A stretch of DNA of 18,154 nt, taken from Thermodesulfobacteriaceae bacterium UBA6232. Its GTDB lineage: Bacteria; Desulfobacterota; Thermodesulfobacteria; Thermodesulfobacteriales; Thermodesulfobacteriaceae. The position numbers were made by a program, and so were the translations under genes. The stretch covers positions 1-18,154 of the forward strand of contig DJWK01000034.1 in assembly GCA_002441555.1 (NCBI GenBank). The letters run 5' to 3'. The stretch's first letter is position 1; each line of letters begins with the position of its first letter. Below the pieces are notes generated by a model. The model worked only from the letters and a program-made list of their open reading frames with translations, had not been told where the DNA came from and ran no database searches. Positions 1 through 6,316 of the stretch are shown piece by piece.

Positions 1-140
1 CCTGAATCAAAAGGGATTGCGACTGATATAATTCCCAATCTTTTTCATCTTCTTCATCTTGTTCCAGTTGAAACCTGCCCTGAATCAAAAGGGATTGCAT
101 GAAAAAAAGTTGAAACCTGCCTTACCTCAAAAGGAATTGC
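1..140 (+). CRISPR. Leader-distal end of a CRISPR array (cut by window edge)
   Basis: Three copies of a repeat are visible: a partial one at 1-20 (running on to about 23 if GAC belongs to it), a full one at 67-98 and a degenerate one at 109-140. The full unit begins GTTGAAACCTGCCCTGAATC and ends AAAAGGGATTGC, with a short internal stem CCCT/AGGG. The first spacer is about 43-46 bases (21/24-66), a normal length, but the next gap (99-108) is only 10 bases and the last repeat has several changes. Decayed repeats normally mark the trailer end, so the leader and any cas genes would lie to the left, outside the window. The ATTGC-type 3' end of the repeat, resembling the usual ATTGAAAC end, supports transcription on the plus strand. 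Further echoes of the repeat end (AGGATTGC at 151-158, GGGGTTGCAT at 167-176) suggest more eroded units. Confidence 0.8.
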
Positions 141-226
141 ATGGAGATTTAGGATTGCTTGGGGGAGGGGTTGCATAGGTTAGAATTGATTTCCATAGGA
201 GAGCCTAAGGATTAAATGAATCTTTG

Positions 227-254
227 TTGACTTTAAATCCAATTTAGATAAAAT
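227..254 (+). promoter_or_regulatory. Sigma-70-type promoter of the CRISPR-associated operon
   Basis: TTGACT at 227-232 and TAAAAT at 249-254 are separated by 16 bases, close to the bacterial housekeeping consensus. Transcription would begin near 261, about 30 bases before the ATG at 291. It is the best promoter between the array and the operon. No clear Shine-Dalgarno precedes the first gene. Confidence 0.55.
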
Positions 255-290
255 TAATCCAAAGAAAGTGATGAAAAAATTTTGAATTAA

Positions 291-725
291 ATGAGAAAAC
301 TAAAAAGGACTTCCTGGTTTATACGACTTTGCCCGCAAAATAAAAAATATCTCGGAATAGTCAATGCCAAGGAACTTCAAGAAATTCAAAAAGAAACAGG
401 AATTTACCTGGGTATATCTCACCTCCAAAAGAAAAGACCCTGCCTTTTCTGGAAAGTTCAAGAAAATTCAGAAGAATATTTCATGTTTCTCTTTCTTACT
501 TCTTCCCGACGAACTCCTTTTATAATTAACCTTAAGGCTTGTTCAGAAAAGCATAAGCTTTGTTCAAATTTCCCTTTTCAGGACTTCGTTTATGGATTTA
601 TTGATTCTTCAGGAAGACTTGTCTGCTTGCCTATAAAAAGATTAGAATTACTGGAAGAACTTTTCTACTGTGGCCCCTGCGAAGATTATGTTTTCCCAAC
701 TATATACCTAATTGGACAGGAATGA
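291..725 (+). CDS. Cys-rich small protein, possible MazF/PemK-like fold, first gene of Calp-like operon
   Basis: The 144-aa product is not confidently recognised. It has seven cysteines (14, 51, 84, 91, 112, 127, 130), the last two forming CGPC. The order of elements around residues 36-125 recalls PemK/MazF proteins: a strand (GIYLGIS), a KKRPCLF segment, a strand ending in FLFLTSS at 66-72, then a strand, and a late V-x-F-I-D...L-V-C-L-P segment. This resemblance is judged by eye only. No signal peptide or membrane segment is evident. Its stop overlaps the start of the sigma-like gene (ATGA at 722-725), so the two are translationally coupled. By position it belongs to the Calp-like module but has no counterpart in the three-gene system as I know it. 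It could be a toxin, an extra inhibitor or a regulatory subunit. Confidence 0.7.
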   Translation: MRKLKRTSWFIRLCPQNKKYLGIVNAKELQEIQKETGIYLGISHLQKKRPCLFWKVQENSEEYFMFLFLTSSRRTPFIINLKACSEKHKLCSNFPFQDFVYGFIDSSGRLVCLPIKRLELLEELFYCGPCEDYVFPTIYLIGQE

Positions 726-1423
726 AACCAGAAGAACTCATTATTAAACTTCTTTCTGGGAATCTATCCCATGAAGAATTTAAATCTCTTTATAATTTTA
801 TTAAAAATATACTAACAGATACTCTTGAAAACTTTTCTGCTAAATCTCATTATCAACTCAAAAATCATTTAATAAAAATATACGGAAATGACTATATCTC
901 TGTGCTTATTCAAGAATATTTTCTTATGCTGCTTAACAATAAAAGGCGCTTTCTTGAGCTTGAATATATTAGCAATAAATATCTTAAGATTTGTGCAAAA
1001 AATCTAATTAATTATTTACTGTCAAAAAAGAAAACAGCTATATCTCAACAAATAAATTTTGACGAATTCATGAAACACAAAAATATTTGTATAGATTCAC
1101 AAGATGAAGTTAGAATCGAAGAAGTGGTTGCCTCAGAGGGAGAAATGTATTATCTTGATAAACTTAGTTTGAAAAGTCTTGTTGATATATTGAAGAAAAA
1201 TCTTACTGATAAGGAAATAGAAACCTTTTGCGCCTACCTTGAGAAAATTTTTTACGGTAAAAGGGGGATTGAAAAAAATAAAAGAGATACTTATTATAAA
1301 CGCTGGGAAAGGCTCAAACCAAAATTACAAAAAATTTTTAAAGATTTCCTTCCAGAACTAACTGCCCTTAAAAAGGAAGGATTTTCTCTTATTATGTCAG
1401 AACTCTGCAAAAAAAAGTCTTAG
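722..1423 (+). CDS. calpS: Divergent ECF-like sigma factor, CalpS-like
   Basis: The 233-aa product has the layout of a sigma-70 family ECF protein. A region 2-like helical block spans about residues 58-104, with I-x-EYF-x-MLL, then YISNKYLKICAKN and a Lys-rich end. A region 4-like block spans about 147-210: LSLKSLVDILKK, then LTDKEIETFCAYL, then a helix-turn-helix-like GIEKNKRDTYYKRWERLK. Both blocks are diverged, so sequence alone gives moderate confidence. The neighbours decide it: it sits with a MazF-like partner and a Lon-SAVED protease, as CalpS does. In the Calp system the sigma factor is held inactive by CalpT and freed after cyclic tetra-adenylate activates CalpL. The start at 722 overlaps the upstream stop (ATGA). 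The gene is strongly AT-rich, with long A tracts. Confidence 0.68.
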   Translation: MKPEELIIKLLSGNLSHEEFKSLYNFIKNILTDTLENFSAKSHYQLKNHLIKIYGNDYISVLIQEYFLMLLNNKRRFLELEYISNKYLKICAKNLINYLLSKKKTAISQQINFDEFMKHKNICIDSQDEVRIEEVVASEGEMYYLDKLSLKSLVDILKKNLTDKEIETFCAYLEKIFYGKRGIEKNKRDTYYKRWERLKPKLQKIFKDFLPELTALKKEGFSLIMSELCKKKS

Positions 1424-1443
1424 TTATTAATAGAAAATATTCT

Positions 1444-2253
1444 ATGAATAAGGCCTCAGTGTATTTAGAAAGATTACTTAGAGACTATAAAAGTTTATTG
1501 CGCAAGGAAGGCCTAAAAATGGTATCGGAAAAAAAACCTGTGAATCTTCAAGAATTAAGAGAGCTCAACCTTTTTCCCCCCATATATATTGCCACTGTTG
1601 AGGAAGTTTCCCTTTACCATGAAAAGCTTTTCAAGTGTCTTGTATTAACTGAAGAAATTGAGCTTGGATACTTTCTTAGCAACCCTCTTCTTAGACTTGA
1701 AGGCTTAAGAAGACTTCTCATTGTTTTGCCCTTCTGGATTTATTTAACCGAGGATTTCATTTATAACTATTCTTATTATATTTGTTCAGGGAATTTTCAA
1801 AAATATCTGGAATACGCAGAAAGGGCAATTTTTCCTCCTGAGGGAACGCCTCAATGTGAATATTTGAATTTAATAATGAAAAGGCTTGCTCCTTATAATA
1901 CCAAGGCTTTACTTGATGTTTTTGAGTCTCTTGAAAGGGGTGAAGAGTTAAAATTGTCATTCTCAGAAGAATTAAGGGATAGGCTTTATGAAGAGTATGC
2001 CTTTTTGCTTGCTGCCAAAAGTAAAAATGTTATCAAGGGACCAAATTTTCTCGGCTATGTAGAGGAAAAAGAAAATCAAGCGGTTTTAACTCTCTATCTA
2101 CCTACAGAATTTCTTGGCAAAGAGGCAAAGGTATTACTTAAAGAAACTCCTCTCTTTGAGGGAATTCTTGAAAGCACCAAGATAGTAATTGAGGGGTTGC
2201 CTGTGCTTGCAGATTATTCCTTTCTTGAGGAGGAGCTTCGTGTTTCCCTTTGA
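1444..2253 (+). CDS. calpT: CalpT-like MazF-homologous anti-sigma, protease substrate
   Basis: The 269-aa protein (about 31 kDa, near the size of CalpT) has three visible parts. There is a charged N-terminal helix (1-30). A MazF-like region lies at about 47-126, with IYIATVEEV, a strand KCLVLTEEIELGYFLS, a strand LLIVLPFWIYLTEDF and a following helix. A beta-rich C-terminal domain spans about 196-255, reached through helices and the linker LLAAKSKN. In the Calp system CalpT binds the sigma factor and is cut into roughly 23- and 10-kDa pieces; a cut at the linker here (near residue 191) would give similar pieces. The ATG at 1444 has no clear ribosome site. An ATG at 1519 (244 aa) has AAGGAAGG at 1504-1511 and is a real alternative. 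It overlaps the next gene by 14 bases. Assignment rests largely on size, layout and context. Confidence 0.62.
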   Translation: MNKASVYLERLLRDYKSLLRKEGLKMVSEKKPVNLQELRELNLFPPIYIATVEEVSLYHEKLFKCLVLTEEIELGYFLSNPLLRLEGLRRLLIVLPFWIYLTEDFIYNYSYYICSGNFQKYLEYAERAIFPPEGTPQCEYLNLIMKRLAPYNTKALLDVFESLERGEELKLSFSEELRDRLYEEYAFLLAAKSKNVIKGPNFLGYVEEKENQAVLTLYLPTEFLGKEAKVLLKETPLFEGILESTKIVIEGLPVLADYSFLEEELRVSL

Positions 2254-3703
2254 AGATTTTGAACCACAACATCTTATTGAATTTCTAAAACAAGGTCTTT
2301 TAGATGAATACATAGATGAGGTTTTTCGCAGATTTCATTATTATCCGCCAGAGGTCCAATTTAATCTTATTTGTTATATAAGGGAACATTTAAAGGATGT
2401 CTTTTCCATAAAGTTATTACAAGAGGTTTTGGGGATTAAGAGGGGTGATGCAGAAACTTTGTTAAAGGGAGAGGGGGAACTTTGTAAGCTTGTTCTTTCA
2501 ACAGAAAGCAAGGCAGTTCTCTCGCAGGCATTAGTTATTTCTCCCACATCCCTTATTATCACAAACCTTGATCATTTGAAGCCTAAGTTAAGAATTATAA
2601 AAAATCTAACGGGAAAGGCTTTCGCAGTATTTTTTGAACATTATTTTAAGGGCGAATCTTTTATGTTACCTTTAGCAGTAACTTTATCAGTTAAAAACAA
2701 ACCGAAACATCTCCTCTTTACAGGGAAATTAAATTCTAAAGGATATATTCTTGAAGTAGAACACCTGGATAAAAAGAAAAAATTAGCTAAAAAAGAGGGC
2801 TATATCCTTATAACTCCCTCCCAAGTTTCTCATCTTGACACCATTAAAGCTTTTTTAGAAAGGGAAAAATGGGATATCCCATTTTATGTGACCTCAGCTG
2901 GAATTGAAGAAGTGGATTTTTTCTTAAATTCCATTAAGATTGAAAGAATTTTTGCTTATTTGGATATTTTTCAGGGGCTTGAAATTTTTTATCAATTGAA
3001 AAAAGAAAGTTTTTATCTTATAACAGGACAACTTACAAGCCCTGAAGAGTGGTTAGAACATTCTAAAGCCTTTTATGAAAAATTATACATTATCAAAAAC
3101 CGTCTTCCTGGGATTAAAACCTTTCACCTTGCTATAAGAGGACCTGTAGCTCTCGCCTTTGCCCTTGGAATTCTCTATTCTCACTTTGATCCCTTTGTTT
3201 TTTATCATTATCAAACCATTGAAGGAGTGGTTAACTATCACCCTATTCCTATCCATTCCCCAAGAAGCCTAAAAGAACTTAAAGATACCTTTGAATACAT
3301 AAAGGTCTCCTTTGAAGAGGGTGATGAAGAGGAATTGGCAGTTATTTTGAATTTTTCACATCACGAACTTATTGGAGATGTCAAAAATTTTATAAAAAAA
3401 ATAGGAAAAAATCCCTCCTTTTTGATAATAGAAAGTCCCTATAAAGGAAATTTGCCTCTTGAAATCTTTCCAATTGTTGCAAGGGAAGCAGCCAGTGCTA
3501 TTCAAAAATTTCGTAAAGATTATTCCTTTAAAAACTATCACTTTTTCTTTTCCTGTCCTGTGCCTGTGGGTTTCATGGTTGGACTTAGCTTCGGACACTA
3601 CGCGGATGGATGGATATATAATTATCAAAAAGGCAAAGACCTTTATGAACCCGTACTATCTTTAAAGGAGCTTCGATTAATAAGAGAAAGCAAAAAAGCT
3701 TAA
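2240..3703 (+). CDS. calpL: Lon-like protease with SAVED domain, CalpL-like CRISPR effector
   Basis: The reading frame is open from 2189, but the GTG at 2240 is preferred because GAGGAGGAG (2227-2235) sits just before it; this gives 487 aa and a 14-base overlap with the upstream gene. After an N-terminal helical part, residues 120-195 resemble the Lon (S16) proteolytic fold: G-E-S at 138-140 gives the likely nucleophile Ser140, followed by FTGKL and a Lys run at 178-181 before EGYILITP, which supplies the catalytic Lys. The C-terminal half is a SAVED cyclic-nucleotide sensor, with FHLAIRGPVALAFALG (295-310), VVNYHPI, CPVPVGFMVGLSFG (439-452) and YEPVLSL (469-475). In the known system cyclic tetra-adenylate from Cas10 makes CalpL oligomerise and cleave CalpT. 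No transmembrane segment is seen. Confidence 0.82.
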   Translation: MFPFEDFEPQHLIEFLKQGLLDEYIDEVFRRFHYYPPEVQFNLICYIREHLKDVFSIKLLQEVLGIKRGDAETLLKGEGELCKLVLSTESKAVLSQALVISPTSLIITNLDHLKPKLRIIKNLTGKAFAVFFEHYFKGESFMLPLAVTLSVKNKPKHLLFTGKLNSKGYILEVEHLDKKKKLAKKEGYILITPSQVSHLDTIKAFLEREKWDIPFYVTSAGIEEVDFFLNSIKIERIFAYLDIFQGLEIFYQLKKESFYLITGQLTSPEEWLEHSKAFYEKLYIIKNRLPGIKTFHLAIRGPVALAFALGILYSHFDPFVFYHYQTIEGVVNYHPIPIHSPRSLKELKDTFEYIKVSFEEGDEEELAVILNFSHHELIGDVKNFIKKIGKNPSFLIIESPYKGNLPLEIFPIVAREAASAIQKFRKDYSFKNYHFFFSCPVPVGFMVGLSFGHYADGWIYNYQKGKDLYEPVLSLKELRLIRESKKA

Positions 3704-3767
3704 TAATAGTCAGAAGTCTCTAAAGATCAATAAATAGAAAAACCTATACAACTTAAAGAGATACCTA

Positions 3768-4286
3768 TTATATAATTTCTCCTTTAATCAAAAAATTTAA
3801 AAGGATATTGCTTAACCGATGAATGGTTTTTAAAAGATCTTCATTACAAATCCTTTTAAAGTTTTCTACCCATTCTTTGAGGTTTGCACCATAAGCAACA
3901 ATAATTCCTAAAAGCATAGCCTGTGAAAAAGTTATTTGGCGAAGATTTTCTAACTTTTCTTTTAATTCAAATTGAATAAAAGCTTCTGCTAATAAAATCT
4001 CATCATTTATCATTTTCTCATAATAATTATCAAAAATTTGCCCAAGTTTTCCCAGTGTTAATGCATAAAGTATTGCAAATAAAATATATGTTTTAGCTAA
4101 GCTAATTTCTAACTTCTCTTCAGGTTTTAAAAAAAGATTTACAAAAGTCTTCGAGTCTAAATTACTCAAGGAGTTCAAAAGCTCTTCTATATATGCCTCG
4201 TTGTAAGTAAATTTTAAAATCTCTTTTGGATAATCTTTTTCAAAGGTTTTTATATAATCTTTAATTAACCTTACGATATCTTTCAT
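3768..4286 (-). CDS. Hypothetical helical protein
   Basis: The 172-aa product is not recognised. It is predicted to be almost entirely helical, rich in Leu, Ile, Lys and Glu, with moderately hydrophobic stretches at about 64-80 (AKTYILFAILYALTLGKLG) and 119-132 (FSQAMLLGIIVAYG). These are too short and interrupted for confident membrane spans. It has two cysteines or fewer and no metal or nucleotide motif. It is convergent to the Lon-SAVED gene, separated by 64 bases, so it is not part of that operon, but it may belong to the same accessory island because it shares the very AT-rich composition. The ATG at 4286 has only a weak upstream ribosome site. Confidence 0.6.
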   Translation of the reverse strand: MKDIVRLIKDYIKTFEKDYPKEILKFTYNEAYIEELLNSLSNLDSKTFVNLFLKPEEKLEISLAKTYILFAILYALTLGKLGQIFDNYYEKMINDEILLAEAFIQFELKEKLENLRQITFSQAMLLGIIVAYGANLKEWVENFKRICNEDLLKTIHRLSNILLNFLIKGEII

Positions 4287-4414
4287 ATGTCTTAAGTATA
4301 ATACAGGTTTTGCTAATATATAGGTATTTAGTGCACGCCCTTAAAATATACTCAACAAAGTTTTTGGCTTTAAGTTTCCTTGCTTAAAAATCCCTTTTGT
4401 GTTATTTTTAAACT

Positions 4415-4627
4415 ATGCCTTATCTTATAATAATTTTAATGAGTGTTTTTATTGGGTTTGTTTTGGGCGGGCTAACACTAATTTTTCTTTTTATCTTGGT
4501 TCCCTTTATAATTGTAAGTTATTTTCTTTTTCATCTGGTTTCTTATTTTACAAAAAAGTATCTAAAAAGACAAATAAAAAAAAGAAAACTTAAAAAGGAG
4601 AATATCACCCTTGCAAAATGGTGGTAG
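4415..4627 (+). CDS. Small membrane protein, two predicted spans
   Basis: The 70-aa product starts MPYLIIILMSVFIGFVLGG and has two closely spaced hydrophobic segments (about 3-20 and 22-45). A strongly basic tail follows (KKYLKRQIKKRKLKK, 48-62) that would face the cytoplasm by the positive-inside rule. No family is recognised. The gene is convergent with the radical SAM gene, with three bases between the two stops. No clear Shine-Dalgarno precedes the ATG. It is kept because the hydrophobic/basic architecture is coherent along the whole frame, which is unlikely in random AT-rich DNA, but it could still be spurious. Confidence 0.5.
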   Translation: MPYLIIILMSVFIGFVLGGLTLIFLFILVPFIIVSYFLFHLVSYFTKKYLKRQIKKRKLKKENITLAKWW

Positions 4628-4630
4628 TAT

Positions 4631-5872
4631 TTAGAGAAAAATCATTATAACCGGCTGAGAGTTTTTTATTTCTAAATTCGTAAAAAAGTGAAAGCTGTTT
4701 CTTTTCAAGGCTTTTTCCTCTTTGTGAGTTATTAAAGATTTTCCGTTGATACAAATAAAATACTTTGCCCTTTTAAGAGGCACACCCAAGTTTTTTAAAA
4801 CCTCCTCTGAGAGAGGCCCATATTTTCTTGCCTCTATGATCCTTTTGGCTGAAGTTGGGCCAATTCCTGGAACCCTTAATAGCTCCCAATAATCAGCTTT
4901 GGTTATCTCAACGGGAAAGAAATGAAGGTTTCTTAAGGCCCAAGCAAGTTTAGGATCAAAGCGCAAATCAAGATTTTCCGAGACCTCAAAAATCTCATCT
5001 AAATCAAAGCCGTAAAAACGAAGTAACCAGTCTGCTTGATAAAGACGATGCTCCCTCAAAAAAGGTGGTTCCTCAATGGCAGGAAGCGCTGGATCCCGAT
5101 TTACAGGAATATAAGCAGAATAATAAACTCTTCTTACCATTTTTTTATTGTAGAGGGTTTTTGCAAGGCTTAAAATGGTTTTATCGGTATCAGGGCTTGC
5201 CCCAATAATAATTTGGGTTGAAGCAGGTGCCTTTACCATTTTATTTTCATAAAGCTCTCTTACTTCCCTTAAGGGTTCAAGAAGAAGAGGAAAACTCTTT
5301 TCTGGAGCTAAAACCTTTAATGAGGTTTCTGTGGGTAATTCCAGATTTATGCTTACTCTGTCAGCAAGACTTAAAGCCTCCTTAATTAGCTCTTTACTTA
5401 GCCCGGGAATAAGTTTTAAGTGTATATATCCACTAAAGTGATACCTTTTTCTTAGAATCTTAACAGCTTTAAGCATGAGTTCCATGGTGTCATCAGGGGT
5501 GCGATAAATCCCAGAGCTTAAAAAGAGGCCCTCAATATAATTTTTCCTATAAAACTCACTGGTTAATTTTGCAATTTCCTCAGGAGTAAAACTCACCCTT
5601 GGTAAATCATTATCGCGCCTATTTATACAATATTTACAGCTGTTTCGACAAATATTGGTTAAAAGGATTTTCAGAAGTGGTACACAACGGCCGTCAGCGG
5701 TCCAGGTATGGTATATTACGCTTAAAGGCCCTTTTTCAATTCCATAAGCTGGTGTTTCCCTTCGACTCCCGGAACTACTGCAAGAATTATCGTAGCTTGC
5801 TGAAATGGCAAGTATCTTAAGCTTTTCAAAAAGCTCTTTGCTTGATTTAAGAATCTGAAACCCCTTTGTCAT
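4631..5872 (-). CDS. Putative DNA modification/repair radical SAM protein with helix-hairpin-helix
   Basis: The 413-aa product carries the radical SAM cluster motif C75-RNS-C79-KY-C82 in the setting TNICRNSCKYCINRR. Upstream is the family's early block YDNSCSSSGS and TADGRCVPLLKI, and near the C-terminus a helix-hairpin-helix LLRVPGIGPTSAKRI (331-345), which usually contacts DNA. This matches the radical SAM family annotated as putative DNA modification/repair, often encoded beside a uracil-DNA-glycosylase-like partner. That partner is not adjacent here. The frame is open to 5923 from a TTG, but the ATG at 5872 gives the family's usual length and N-terminus. Residues after about 385 look poorly conserved. 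The true substrate of the family is not known to me. Confidence 0.85.
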   Translation of the reverse strand: MTKGFQILKSSKELFEKLKILAISASYDNSCSSSGSRRETPAYGIEKGPLSVIYHTWTADGRCVPLLKILLTNICRNSCKYCINRRDNDLPRVSFTPEEIAKLTSEFYRKNYIEGLFLSSGIYRTPDDTMELMLKAVKILRKRYHFSGYIHLKLIPGLSKELIKEALSLADRVSINLELPTETSLKVLAPEKSFPLLLEPLREVRELYENKMVKAPASTQIIIGASPDTDKTILSLAKTLYNKKMVRRVYYSAYIPVNRDPALPAIEEPPFLREHRLYQADWLLRFYGFDLDEIFEVSENLDLRFDPKLAWALRNLHFFPVEITKADYWELLRVPGIGPTSAKRIIEARKYGPLSEEVLKNLGVPLKRAKYFICINGKSLITHKEEKALKRNSFHFFTNLEIKNSQPVIMIFL

Positions 5873-6015
5873 AGACTTCAATTTTATTTTTACATAATTT
5901 AGAAACAATACAAGGAATTCCAACTTAGCTTTTTATCAAACTTTAAATTAACAAGTTTTGAGCAGATTTATTCCAAAGGGCCAATATTCAAACTCTTTTG
6001 CCTTCTAAAAGTGGC

Positions 6016-6043
6016 TTGAATTTTTGGAAATCAGGGTTATTTT
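6016..6043 (+). promoter_or_regulatory. Promoter of rpmE-prfA operon
   Basis: TTGAAT (6016-6021) and TATTTT (6038-6043) are separated by 16 bases. They lie about 30 bases before a strong Shine-Dalgarno, AAGGAG at 6061-6066, and the rpmE ATG at 6077. The -10 box is a poor match, so the call is tentative. Confidence 0.35.
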
Positions 6044-6076
6044 AAAGGAAAATCTTTAAAAAGGAGAGGGTTTGCT

Positions 6077-6313
6077 ATGAAAAAGGATATTCATCCCCCT
6101 TATTATGAAGATGCTGTAATAAGGTGTGCCTGCGGAAATGAAATTAGAGTTGGTGCAACCAGAAAAGAAATAAGGGTTGAAGTTTGTTCAAATTGTCATC
6201 CCTTCTATACTGGAGAAAGCCGCTTTGTTGATACCGAAGGAAAAATTGAAAAATTTATGAAAAAATACGCTGAATTTTATAAGCAAAAAGAGCAAGAAGA
6301 AAAATCACAGTAA
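6077..6313 (+). CDS. rpmE: Ribosomal protein bL31, zinc-binding form
   Basis: The 78-aa protein of the large ribosomal subunit begins MKKDIHPPYY and has the complete zinc site of the C+ type: C17 and C19 in CACGN, then C37 and C40 in CSNCHPFYTG. It has a lysine/glutamate-rich C-terminal extension. This form depends on zinc; many genomes keep a second Cys-free copy for zinc starvation, but none is seen here. It is preceded by a good ribosome site (AAGGAG at 6061-6066) and followed after three bases by prfA, a common pairing. Confidence 0.97.
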   Translation: MKKDIHPPYYEDAVIRCACGNEIRVGATRKEIRVEVCSNCHPFYTGESRFVDTEGKIEKFMKKYAEFYKQKEQEEKSQ

Positions 6314-6316
6314 AAT

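Noticed and set aside
3700..3767. Terminator after the Lon-SAVED gene
   Set aside because: Only weak, AT-rich inverted repeats and no U tract were found, so no terminator is called.
4399..4593. Alternative plus frame over the small membrane protein
   Set aside because: Its Asn/Phe/Ser-rich translation has no coherent architecture, whereas the frame from 4415 gives two spans and a basic tail.
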